A stretch of DNA of 64,000 nt from Psychrobacter namhaensis (lineage in GTDB: Bacteria > Pseudomonadota > Gammaproteobacteria > Pseudomonadales > Moraxellaceae): NCBI RefSeq assembly GCF_016107545.1, contig NZ_JABASS010000004.1:1-64000 (forward strand), read 5' to 3'. The notes beneath the pieces are model-generated. The model saw nothing but the letters and a program-made list of their open reading frames with translations, was not told where the DNA came from and made no database searches. This document shows positions 34,153 to 42,313 of the stretch, piece after piece. Every line of letters starts with the position of its first letter. Position 1 is the stretch's first letter. A program made the position numbers and the translations under genes.

Positions 34153-35619
34153 TTGGATTATTTTGAAAGACATGAAGGTGGCGAACGCGCCATTATCGTA
34201 CATTTAGACATCCGCCAAATTCAAGATCCTGATGATCTTAGTGAGTTTGAACTGTTGGCAGATTCAGCAGGCGCAGATCGTTTGGCGCTGGTGACAGGCT
34301 CACGCTCACGCCCTGATGCCAAATATTTCGTGGGCAGCGGTAAAGCAGAAGAAATCGCAGAATTGGTGCGCGAACACGATGCGGATATCGTCCTTTTTAA
34401 CCATAGCTTATCGCCCTCACAAGAGCGTAATATTGAAGCCCTGGTAAAATGCCGCGTCCTTGATCGCACCGGCTTGATTTTAGACATTTTTGCTCAGCGT
34501 GCCCGTACCTACGAAGGTAAGCTGCAAGTTGAGCTGGCGCAGCTGAACCATCTCTCGACACGTCTGGTACGTGGTTGGACGCATTTGGAGCGTCAAAAAG
34601 GCGGTATCGGCTTACGTGGACCTGGTGAAACCCAGCTGGAGACGGATCGTCGCTTGCTACAAACTCGCGTCAATCAGCTCAAAAGTAAGCTAGAAAAAGT
34701 CCGTCAAACCCGCGCCCAAGGCCGTGCTCGTCGCCAAAAATCTGACGTGCCAACCATCTCACTCGTCGGTTATACCAACGCCGGTAAGTCTACACTGTTT
34801 AATCGTTTGGTCGATGAAAACATCTATGCTGCCGATAAACTGTTTGCAACGCTAGATCCTACATTGCGCCGCTTAGACTGGCAAGGCGTGGGCCGAGTGG
34901 TGCTGGTCGATACCGTGGGTTTTGTCCGTCATCTACCGCATGAGCTGGTCGAATCTTTTCATGCGACATTAGAGGAGACACTAGAAGCCGATTTGCTGCT
35001 GCACGTCATCGACTCCTCAAGTGAAGATATGCATGAGCAAATCCAAGCGGTGAAAGCCGTACTGGCTGAAATCGACAATGATGTGCCAGTGCTCAATGTC
35101 TATAATAAGATTGATTTGACCGATGAGCCTGCACATATCGGTTATGCTAGCGAAGGTCAACCGAATCGCGTTTATGTGTCTTCTAGAGAAAATCTGGGCA
35201 TGGAAGCACTGTCACTCGCTGTCCAGCAGTTGCTGACAGGTAATTTAACGACCTTTGATCTGACCTTGCCTTATAATGCGGGACAACTTAAAAACACCTT
35301 GTATGAGCTGGGCGTCATCTTAGAAGAAAGTTACAATGATAATGGTCATGAGTGCTTGACCATCCGTTTGCCAAGCGAGCGGCTAAGACAACTGCTGGGT
35401 CAAGCTGACTTAGATCCCATAGACGTACTACCGTTAGCACAGGCAACCCTACTGATGCCAGTACTTGAAGCGTTCGAAAAACCGGATGACAGTGAAGCGC
35501 CCACCATGACTGAAGCGCATGAGAAGGCTTTTGACGAGTTCGATGCGCTAAACTCTGTAGACGAAAACGTAGAGATGTCAGCAGCGAAAGAAACACCAAC
35601 GCCTGACTCCCAGAGTTGA
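34153..35619 (+). CDS. hflX: GTPase HflX
   Basis: HflX (488 aa) is a ribosome-binding GTPase that splits stalled or hibernating 70S ribosomes. The N-terminal HflX domain has ADRLALVTGSRSRPDAKYF and GLRGPGETQLETDRR; the G domain shows G1 GYTNAGKSTL, G3 DTVGFVRHLP and G4 NKIDL. The C-terminal tail (about 450-488) is acidic and specific to this lineage. The start is TTG, supported by AGGTGA six bases upstream; no ATG is near. hfq, its usual neighbour in enterobacteria, is not here. Confidence 0.94.
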   Translation: MDYFERHEGGERAIIVHLDIRQIQDPDDLSEFELLADSAGADRLALVTGSRSRPDAKYFVGSGKAEEIAELVREHDADIVLFNHSLSPSQERNIEALVKCRVLDRTGLILDIFAQRARTYEGKLQVELAQLNHLSTRLVRGWTHLERQKGGIGLRGPGETQLETDRRLLQTRVNQLKSKLEKVRQTRAQGRARRQKSDVPTISLVGYTNAGKSTLFNRLVDENIYAADKLFATLDPTLRRLDWQGVGRVVLVDTVGFVRHLPHELVESFHATLEETLEADLLLHVIDSSSEDMHEQIQAVKAVLAEIDNDVPVLNVYNKIDLTDEPAHIGYASEGQPNRVYVSSRENLGMEALSLAVQQLLTGNLTTFDLTLPYNAGQLKNTLYELGVILEESYNDNGHECLTIRLPSERLRQLLGQADLDPIDVLPLAQATLLMPVLEAFEKPDDSEAPTMTEAHEKAFDEFDALNSVDENVEMSAAKETPTPDSQS

Positions 35620-35685
35620 TTCAGTGGCCAGCTTTTTAAAACTGCTCGTGTCTCAAAGTCACGTTATCAGCTAGTGGTAGATAAT

Positions 35686-35719
35686 AAAAGGATGATATCA
35701 GTCGATATCATCCTTTTTT
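35686..35719 (+). terminator. Terminator after hflX
   Basis: GGATGATATC and GATATCATCC form a stem around AGTC with flanking A4 and T6. Confidence 0.92.
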
Positions 35720-35953
35720 ATGGCATGTGTTTGATTTTTAGTTTTTAGATTTTTCAGCTTCTAGATTTTTACAGTCTTCGCAAAGTAAAAAAGCCCTATT
35801 CCCTATAAACTTTATAATTTTGCCTACTCTCTATATAATCGCTTGTTACGTATTCAACAAATATTGATGTATAAGCCATCCTTATTAGGGCACTATTACC
35901 CATACTGCATCTTGTTGCTACTCTACTTATCCCTGACTTGGCCAGAATTTCTT

Positions 35954-36388
35954 ATGAAATCTACTCCCTCCTCCCCTTTGCCGCTGTGGCTAGCAGTCAT
36001 TTTGACCTTAGCGATGGTCATCTTTGTCCGTGAGTCTGCCGTTATTATTTGTCAGTGGGCTGGCATAGAAAAAGCGGCCAACATCGTCGGGCTGGTCGCG
36101 ATGTTCTTTATTTTGATGACGTGGCGACTGCTCAAAGGATTACCGAGCTGGCTGACCCAAGCCAGTAATACCTTATTGGTCGATAGCGGCTTTGCCTTCT
36201 TGCCCGTCTCCGCTGGCGCAGGCTTATTGCTATTTGCTTTAGGTGATGAGCTATGGGGCGTGATGCTAACGATGATCATTAGTACACTCATACCACTTTG
36301 GGGGCTGGCCATACTTGCCAATCGCTGGCTAAATCACGATACGAGTAACGATCACACCACCGTGAACGAGCACAAGGGACAGCTGTGA
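35954..36388 (+). CDS. LrgA/CidA-like membrane protein
   Basis: The product (144 aa) is a four-helix membrane protein. The segment SGFAFLPVSAGAGLLLFALG matches the LrgA/CidA hallmark, and the last helix follows in VMLTMIISTLIPLWGLAIL. The family forms holin-like or transporter complexes with LrgB and modulates murein hydrolase activity or pyruvate export, depending on organism. The start is unsure: ATG at 35954 fits family length, while TTG/ATG codons at 35843 and 35867 precede it, and a TATAAT at 35832-35837 suggests the transcript starts there. Gene order is lrgA-lrgB, 22 bases apart. Confidence 0.75.
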   Translation: MKSTPSSPLPLWLAVILTLAMVIFVRESAVIICQWAGIEKAANIVGLVAMFFILMTWRLLKGLPSWLTQASNTLLVDSGFAFLPVSAGAGLLLFALGDELWGVMLTMIISTLIPLWGLAILANRWLNHDTSNDHTTVNEHKGQL

Positions 36389-36410
36389 GCTGTGTGAATA
36401 AGGAAATCTT

Positions 36411-37100
36411 ATGAGTTTTGATAGTGTGTTTACAGCAACCCTTGCGGCGATATTGTTAACCTTAGCAGCCCATGTGATAGCCCGTGTCTTGGCACGTAAG
36501 CTTTCATGGTTGCCGATGGTCATTACGGCGCTTGTATTGGTCCTCGTGTTTTTATTCATTCTGCAATGGGATTACAATCACTATTACGGTGTGGCCAAGC
36601 CTGTATTTGATCATCTATTAGGATACGTCACTGTACTACTAGCAGTACCGCTGGCCGCGATGAATTTTAAAGGGCTACCCATCAAAAAACTCACGTTAAT
36701 CGTCGCGCTTGCCAGTGTCGTCGGCGCGTTATTGCCGATGTCATTGGCTTATCTGTTTTCGTTAAGTCATGACACGATCCTAGCCTTTGCTACCCGTTCA
36801 GTGACGACACCCATTGGCCTGAGTGTGGCAGATTTGATTAAGGCCCCACTAGCAATGGCAAACTTAATTATTATTGTCTCAGGACTACTGGGAGGAAGTT
36901 TGGCGCGCTTCTTATTTCGCGGTATCGATGATGATCGCGCTAAGGGCCTCGCCCTTGGCTTGGCCGCTCACGCTTTTGGCACCGTAGAAGCATGGCAGAT
37001 TAGTCACACTGCTGGGCGTTATGCGGCGTTTGGACTGGCAGTCAATGGACTAGTCACCGCTGTCTGGGTACCGATTTTTATCAGTGTGCTTAGTCATTAA
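36411..37100 (+). CDS. LrgB/CidB-like membrane protein
   Basis: This 229-aa protein has about seven hydrophobic helices and the LrgB blocks RSVTTPIGLSVADLI and ALGLAAHAFGTVEAWQ. It is the partner of the LrgA-like protein upstream and presumably forms a membrane complex with it. The start ATG follows AAGGAAATCTT. No LytTR-type regulator is adjacent, so its control differs from Staphylococcus systems. Confidence 0.85.
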   Translation: MSFDSVFTATLAAILLTLAAHVIARVLARKLSWLPMVITALVLVLVFLFILQWDYNHYYGVAKPVFDHLLGYVTVLLAVPLAAMNFKGLPIKKLTLIVALASVVGALLPMSLAYLFSLSHDTILAFATRSVTTPIGLSVADLIKAPLAMANLIIIVSGLLGGSLARFLFRGIDDDRAKGLALGLAAHAFGTVEAWQISHTAGRYAAFGLAVNGLVTAVWVPIFISVLSH

Positions 37101-37496
37101 GCACGCTATATCATTAGACTAACGTGGCGTCTTGGCCTTTGAGACGCCCCATTTGCTCTGTTTTTTGTACTACCACTGTTTAAATGTGCACAAGGTTTTA
37201 TTGTGTTATAAAGGTCGAGTGAGTGACTCACACAATGGAAGGGAACGCCATAGCGTATTGATTTATCTAACGTTATTTTGGCATTTGTCTGCGTCAAAAA
37301 ATTATTATATGTTATAGTAAATAACTATTATTTTTTGTATCTATTGCAAGTGGTTTTAGTTAGCCGTGGTTTTTGCGAGATCATCATAGCTGTTATGGCT
37401 ATAAAGTCCTGCGAACCCGATAACCGCTTAAACGCGCAAAACGACGCGCTTATAGGCAAAGCAATTTGCTATTACTCGATAAAAAGTGATAACCCT
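37101..37496. other. Spacer between lrgB and the transglycosylase gene
   Basis: No gene or terminator was found. The frame of the downstream gene remains open back to 37278, but that part is AT-rich and has no signal-peptide logic. A loose T/A-rich promoter-like region (TTATAGTAAATAAC near 37312) occurs. Confidence 0.3.
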
Positions 37497-38309
37497 ATGA
37501 TGAACGTTGCAACTTTAGTTACTCGCTGCATGTCTCCTATTTTACTAACCGCCGTTGCCCTATCTAGCTTACCCATTGCCGCTCAAGCGGGAAATATGTA
37601 CATCTATAAAGATAAAGGCGGACAAGTCCTACTAACTAATGTCAATCCAAGTGGCAACTTTGATAAATTTACCAAAAAAGTAAAAGTGACTTACTACAAA
37701 GACTCTAAGATGTATGACGGCAGTAGTAGCAGTAATAACTACGGTAGCAGCTCTGCTAGCAGCAGTGGTAGTCGTAACGCTTATGACAACTATATTCGCG
37801 CCTCTGCCAACCGCCATGGCGTCGACCCTGCCCTTATGAAGGCAATGATGCATACTGAGTCAGCATTTAATCCAAATGCACGCTCGCCCGTCGGAGCGCA
37901 AGGTCTGATGCAGCTGATGCCAGCTACGGCTCGCCGCTTTAATGTAAGCAACCCGTGGAACCCTGCTGACAATATTGAAGGCTCAGCCAAATACATCGCT
38001 TGGCTCATGCGCCGTTTCAACAACAATATCGAACATGCAGTCGCCGGTTATAACGCTGGCGAAGGCAATGTCGATAAGTACGGTGGCATTCCCCCTTTTA
38101 AAGAAACGCGTAACTACGTCCAAAGAGTCATGAGCCGCTACCATAGCTTATATAAGAATGATGCAGGGCTTGCTGGTGCTAGTATGAGTGCTAGCAATCA
38201 AATGACTAATGCGAATACCACAAGCGGTGGGCTGCAAAATGTCAGCTACGGCACCAGCAGTAACAATAACGCCAGTTATAGCAATTCAGCCTACGCCGCA
38301 TTACGCTAA
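37497..38309 (+). CDS. Exported lytic transglycosylase with DUF4124 domain
   Basis: This 270-aa protein has a signal peptide (ILLTAVALSSLPIAAQA) and then DUF4124 (YIYKDKGGQVLLTN). A Ser-rich spacer leads to an SLT domain of about 120 residues: catalytic Glu in MMHTESAFNPNA, GAQGLMQLMPATARRF and AVAGYNAGEGNVDK. It would cleave peptidoglycan between MurNAc and GlcNAc in the periplasm. The C-terminal tail is Ser/Asn-rich. Two ATG codons (37497 and 37500) fit the signal peptide; an upstream ATG at 37395 would place it 34 residues in. Confidence 0.87.
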   Translation: MMNVATLVTRCMSPILLTAVALSSLPIAAQAGNMYIYKDKGGQVLLTNVNPSGNFDKFTKKVKVTYYKDSKMYDGSSSSNNYGSSSASSSGSRNAYDNYIRASANRHGVDPALMKAMMHTESAFNPNARSPVGAQGLMQLMPATARRFNVSNPWNPADNIEGSAKYIAWLMRRFNNNIEHAVAGYNAGEGNVDKYGGIPPFKETRNYVQRVMSRYHSLYKNDAGLAGASMSASNQMTNANTTSGGLQNVSYGTSSNNNASYSNSAYAALR

Positions 38310-38346
38310 TATAAAGACAAAAAGATCAACTAAAAGACCAGACATC

Positions 38347-38378
38347 AAAAAGCCCGTTAATACCTTAACGGGCTTTTT
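38347..38378 (+). terminator. Terminator after the transglycosylase gene
   Basis: AAAAGCCCGTTAA and TTAACGGGCTTTT pair around TACC and end in a T-run; the stem could also terminate tsf from the other side. Confidence 0.92.
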
Positions 38379-38446
38379 GATACTTAAACACCAAACGCTA
38401 CGTGTTAGATAAAAACTTATTTAACACTCACAGTATGGTCTACCGC

Positions 38447-39328
38447 TTACTTGTTAGCGGCTTGAGTGGCAGCAACTTCAGCAGCGAAATCTTCTTGTTT
38501 CTTCTCGATGCCTTCACCAACTTCTAGACGTTTGAAACCAAGTACTTTTACGCCTTCAGATTTTAGTACGTCACCAACTTTTTTCTCGTTGTCCATGACA
38601 TACGGTTGACGTAGTAAAGTTACTTCGTCTAGGTACTTACGCAGACCACCTTCGATCATTTTTTCAACGATGTTGTCAGGCTTACCAGACTCTTTCGCTT
38701 TGGCTTCGATGATGTCTTTTTCGCGTGCTAGTACGTCAGCTGCCACGTCTTCGTCATCAACAGCAACAGGGTTGAATGCAGCAATGTGCATGGCAAGGTT
38801 TTTACCAGTCTCAGCGTCGCCACCTTCATAAGAAACCACAACACCAATACGTAGGCCATGACGGTACGATGCGATGTTAGCGCCTTCTAGCGTTTCAACA
38901 CGGCGGATTTGGATGTTTTCACCGATTTTTTGTACGAGTGACACACGGGCTTCTTCAACAGTTTGGCCATCGCCATAAGGCAATGCAGAGATGGCAGCAA
39001 CGTCAGTTACGTTGTTTTCTAGCGCAAGGTTAGCCACTTTTTCTGCAAAGGCAGTGAAGCTGTCATCTTTTGCTACAAAGTCAGTCTGGCAGTTAACTTC
39101 TAACAAGAATGCTTTGTTGTCGCCTTGAGCAATGATGATAGCGCCGTCAGCTGCGATGTTACCTGCTTTTTTGGCCGCTTTTGCTTGACCAGACTTACGC
39201 AAGTTATCGATGGCAACTTCAACATCACCATTTGATTCTTCTAACGCTTTTTTACATTCCATCATGCCAAGACCAGTACGGTCACGCAATTCTTTTACCA
39301 TTTTGGCAGATACTTTTACTTCTGACAT
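38447..39328 (-). CDS. tsf: Elongation factor Ts
   Basis: EF-Ts (293 aa) is the nucleotide exchange factor of EF-Tu. The N-terminal UBA-like module ([19 protein letters not shown]) and the core block [13 protein letters not shown] are diagnostic. The start has AAGGTAACTCTT upstream. It follows rpsB with a 316-base spacer, the standard rpsB-tsf operon. The C-terminal tail ends in an Ala/Lys-rich segment. pyrH and frr, often downstream, are not present. Confidence 0.97.
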   Translation of the reverse strand: MSEVKVSAKMVKELRDRTGLGMMECKKALEESNGDVEVAIDNLRKSGQAKAAKKAGNIAADGAIIIAQGDNKAFLLEVNCQTDFVAKDDSFTAFAEKVANLALENNVTDVAAISALPYGDGQTVEEARVSLVQKIGENIQIRRVETLEGANIASYRHGLRIGVVVSYEGGDAETGKNLAMHIAAFNPVAVDDEDVAADVLAREKDIIEAKAKESGKPDNIVEKMIEGGLRKYLDEVTLLRQPYVMDNEKKVGDVLKSEGVKVLGFKRLEVGEGIEKKQEDFAAEVAATQAANK

Positions 39329-39520
39329 AAGAGTTACCTTAGTATAGTTATGTATGGGAGAGCTTAATTTTTACTTGATGTCTTTTTACTGCTCGTTTGC
39401 ATAGTGTCGCCTGTTGTAGTCATGAAAACACTTTTGGTGCTTGTTTAATAGACATTGCGTCTAACAGGCGCCAACATAAGCGACAATACTCGCCTATGAA
39501 CGAGTCGTCCATTAACAACA

Positions 39521-39550
39521 AGGCATGACGAGTAAAACTACATCATGCCT
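39521..39550. other. Hairpin in the rpsB-tsf spacer
   Basis: AGGCATGA and TCATGCCT form an 8-bp stem with a 14-base loop, 95 bases after rpsB on its transcribed strand. There is no clear U-tract. It may attenuate or process the rpsB-tsf transcript. Confidence 0.5.
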
Positions 39551-39644
39551 ATTATAAGCTTATACGCTGTTAACGGCACTGTGGGGATGCCTGATAGCGA
39601 CACTACCAAGGCAACCTGTCCATTATAGCGCTATTTACTGAGTC

Positions 39645-40469
39645 TTATAGATCAGCTTGTGCTTCTGCTGGGTTTTTTACAGCAGGGGCTTCTTCTGGCT
39701 GTTCAATAGCAGCTGGTGCTTCGTCAGTAGCAGCAGGCGCTTGCTCAGCTTTACCGCCAGCTTGAGTCTGTGCGTATTCTTTACCAGCGATGATCGCATC
39801 AGCCATAGAAGTCACATATAAAGTCACAGCACGGATCGCATCATCGTTCGCTGGGATGATGTAATCAACGTTGTCTGGGCTAGAGTTTGTATCAACGATA
39901 CCGATCACTGGGATACCCAAGTTTTTGGCTTCTTTGATAGCGATCGCTTCGTGATCTACGTCTACAACGAAGATTGCGTCAGGTAGGCCGCCCATGTCTT
40001 TGATACCGCCTAGTGAACGCTCAAGTTTTTCCATATCACGAGTACGCTCTAACGCTTCACGCTTGGTTAGCTTCGCGAAAGTACCATCTTCTGCTTGCTT
40101 CTCAAGCTCTTTTAGACGGTTGATTGACTGACGTAGTGTCTTCCAGTTAGTCAACATACCACCTAACCAGCGATGATCAACGTATGGCATGCCAGCGCGA
40201 GCTGCTTGCTCACGAACGATGCCGCTTGCAGCGCGTTTAGTACCAACAAATAATACTTTGTTTTTCTTAGCAGCTAAGCCGTTTACGTAAGTCAATGCTT
40301 CGTTAAACGCTTTTACTGTGTGCTCTAAGTTGATGATGTGAATCTTGTTACGGGCACCGAAGATATATGGACCCATTTTTGGGTTCCAAAAACGTGTTTG
40401 GTGACCAAAGTGAGCGCCGGCTTGTAGTAAGTCGCGCATTTCGATTTTGGTTGGATTCTTTGTAGCCAT
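39645..40469 (-). CDS. rpsB: 30S ribosomal protein S2
   Basis: S2 (274 aa) joins the back of the 30S head-body junction. The family blocks are clear: [34 protein letters not shown] and [20 protein letters not shown]. The C-terminal 40 residues are rich in Ala, Glu and Pro ([13 protein letters not shown]), an extension typical of Moraxellaceae and not present in E. coli (241 aa). The ATG follows AGGATATATTCAC. Confidence 0.97.
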   Translation of the reverse strand: MATKNPTKIEMRDLLQAGAHFGHQTRFWNPKMGPYIFGARNKIHIINLEHTVKAFNEALTYVNGLAAKKNKVLFVGTKRAASGIVREQAARAGMPYVDHRWLGGMLTNWKTLRQSINRLKELEKQAEDGTFAKLTKREALERTRDMEKLERSLGGIKDMGGLPDAIFVVDVDHEAIAIKEAKNLGIPVIGIVDTNSSPDNVDYIIPANDDAIRAVTLYVTSMADAIIAGKEYAQTQAGGKAEQAPAATDEAPAAIEQPEEAPAVKNPAEAQADL

Positions 40470-40812
40470 GTGAATATATCCTATTGGTTGGGTTATGCCT
40501 CCACATCACAAAAACTGCCTATCTAGCGACACGCATCTGCTACCGGTTCGTTTTTATCAGTAAAGCACTAACGGTTCACAAATTAATCAAGTCGCCAAAC
40601 ACCCAGCAATTTTTTGCCATGATGTGTGTGTCATTGGTTGGTTTAAAAAAGAAGCTATCGTCAGAGGTCAGCAACATACTCACACCTGAACTATAAAGCG
40701 AATTATAAAAATAGCTGCGCTGTATTTTATCACATTATCGATTAAAACCTCCAGCAGTTTATTAGGCGCGTGACAATGCGATAAAAACAAAAGTACAGCC
40801 GTATCAAAAGAC
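40470..40812 (-). other. rpsB leader and downstream spacer
   Basis: The minus strand here carries the rpsB leader. A TATAAT on that strand (40702-40707) may be the -10 box, giving a leader of about 225 bases. S2 controls its own operon through the leader in other gammaproteobacteria, but no consensus fold was checked. The remainder is spacer. Confidence 0.3.
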
Positions 40813-40841
40813 AAAAAAAGCGACACCGCAGCATCGCTTTT
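40813..40841 (-). terminator. Terminator of the CheX-containing operon
   Basis: On the minus strand AAAAGCGA and TCGCTTTT pair around a ten-base loop, followed by TTT. It lies 70 bases after the last gene of the signalling operon. Confidence 0.8.
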
Positions 40842-40911
40842 AATGGTTAGCTTGTTTTTAGACCACTTAACGCTCAACCCTCTCGCTTTGGTTGGCTCAG
40901 CGTACATCAGG

Positions 40912-41361
40912 TTATGTGATACAAATACCAATGACCGCTTTATAGCCACGCCACGTAAATGGGGTGACATAACTTTGGCGATCTTTTGACAAGTAAGACA
41001 CACTTGGTGCCCCCTCAACGATATGAGGCGGCGAGATAATAAACTCTGACCCAAATTCAGTACGAGCATTACCAGAGATGGTATTGGCCATTTCCCCCAA
41101 CAAATCTTTCATCATGGTAATGGAGGAATCAGGCTCGCCCATCACTTTGATGACCTCTCGCAACATCACACTCGGCGCACTCACATACACACAGCCTGCA
41201 AGCGGCCCTGATATCTGGATGATGCCGCTATAGTCATAACCAACTGCACTTTTATTGTTGTTCAAATAAGGGGTGTCAATCGCCACTTCTGAGCCATCAA
41301 TCTGGGCAAAAAATGCGTTAATTGAACTGAGGAACACACCCAATTTTTCTACTTTAACCAT
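40912..41361 (-). CDS. CheX-like phosphatase, second copy
   Basis: This 149-aa protein is a full-length paralogue of the one at 41403-41852. It carries the CheX signature: MKDLLGEMANTISGNARTEF has the Glu-x-x-Asn pair that in CheX dephosphorylates CheY. The rest shows the alternating beta-strand/helix pattern of CheX. It is likely to act on the receiver encoded upstream. There is no CheW, CheA proper, methyl-accepting or flagellar gene nearby. The gap to the first copy is 41 bases. Regulation of a non-motility output is inferred, not shown. Confidence 0.78.
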   Translation of the reverse strand: MVKVEKLGVFLSSINAFFAQIDGSEVAIDTPYLNNNKSAVGYDYSGIIQISGPLAGCVYVSAPSVMLREVIKVMGEPDSSITMMKDLLGEMANTISGNARTEFGSEFIISPPHIVEGAPSVSYLSKDRQSYVTPFTWRGYKAVIGICIT

Positions 41362-41402
41362 AATATATTAGTATCCATCTGTATTACGTGGTGGCAGCAT
41401 CA

Positions 41403-41852
41403 TTAATCCTGCAAACAAACCACAATCTCGCCAACTTGCGAGCGCCAAGTGATGGGGATGATAAAAGAACGCTCGTCGTTCGGCAATACAATGCTTTGCG
41501 GAGAGCCTTTAAACACAAATGGCACAGAGATATGAAACTCTGAACCAAACTCTTTGCGCGCATTACCCGCGATGGTATTGGCCACCTCGCCTGCCAAATC
41601 TATGTAATTGGCCTCACTTTTATCAGTCTCACCCATGCTGTCCAATATAGAAGACAGCAATTGATGGGTTGCCGAAAAATACACCACGCCTTTTTGTCCA
41701 CCTGAGATACCGATCACACCCGTATAGTCATGAACTTTTGGCTGGTTGTTCTCTAACAAGTAAGGGGTATCAGCGACGAGCTCTTCTCCACCGAACTGAT
41801 CAAAATAATGACTGATAATACTTAAAAAAATCTGTAGCTTTTGTTCTTTCAT
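41403..41852 (-). CDS. CheX-like phosphatase, first copy
   Basis: The product (149 aa) has the same fold signature: YIDLAGEVANTIAGNARKEF with the Glu-x-x-Asn catalytic pair, VADTPYLLEN near the start and a conserved FGSEFHISVPFVF block. Similarity to the second copy runs end to end, so the pair arose by gene duplication. Gap to the receiver gene is 30 bases. The two copies differ in the loop after the core, which could give different targets or mutual binding. Confidence 0.78.
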   Translation of the reverse strand: MKEQKLQIFLSIISHYFDQFGGEELVADTPYLLENNQPKVHDYTGVIGISGGQKGVVYFSATHQLLSSILDSMGETDKSEANYIDLAGEVANTIAGNARKEFGSEFHISVPFVFKGSPQSIVLPNDERSFIIPITWRSQVGEIVVCLQD

Positions 41853-41882
41853 AGTGACATCTGCTTTAGTCGATGAATGGTG

Positions 41883-42245
41883 TTAGTCTTGCATCAGCTC
41901 ATACAAAGACTCTACAAGCTCTTCTTCTGAAAAAGGCTTGCATAAAAAGCCGCTGGCACCCAACGACAATGCCTCAATGCCAGTGGCTTTGTCAGACAAG
42001 GCTGACACCACTAAGATACGGACTTCAGGATCAATCGCAATGATTTTTTCAATACATTCAAGTCCATCCATTTGCGGCATGGTCAAGTCCATGGTGATCA
42101 CATCAGGACGATGGATGTTAAACTTTTCGATGGCCTGAACCCCACTGGTGGCCGTGGCCACCAACATAAACTGGCCTGAATCATACGCGCGCTGAATACG
42201 GTTTCTAATAATATTTGAATCATCAACAATCATTAACTTATGCAT
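41883..42245 (-). CDS. CheY-like single-domain response regulator
   Basis: This 120-aa receiver-only protein has the phosphorylation site Asp in VITMDLTMPQMDG, the acidic pair in MIVDDSN, Ser in VVSALSD and Lys in CKPFSEEEL. It has no DNA-binding or output domain, so it must act by protein contact, like CheY. It lies between the CheA-like kinase and the CheX-like pair, giving kinase, receiver and phosphatase in order. Confidence 0.88.
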   Translation of the reverse strand: MHKLMIVDDSNIIRNRIQRAYDSGQFMLVATATSGVQAIEKFNIHRPDVITMDLTMPQMDGLECIEKIIAIDPEVRILVVSALSDKATGIEALSLGASGFLCKPFSEEELVESLYELMQD

Positions 42246-42313
42246 AACTTATCTATTACCTTGAATGAAGGGCTTGTCGTCCTTGACAATGTACCTGCGG
42301 TTTTTAATTTTAA

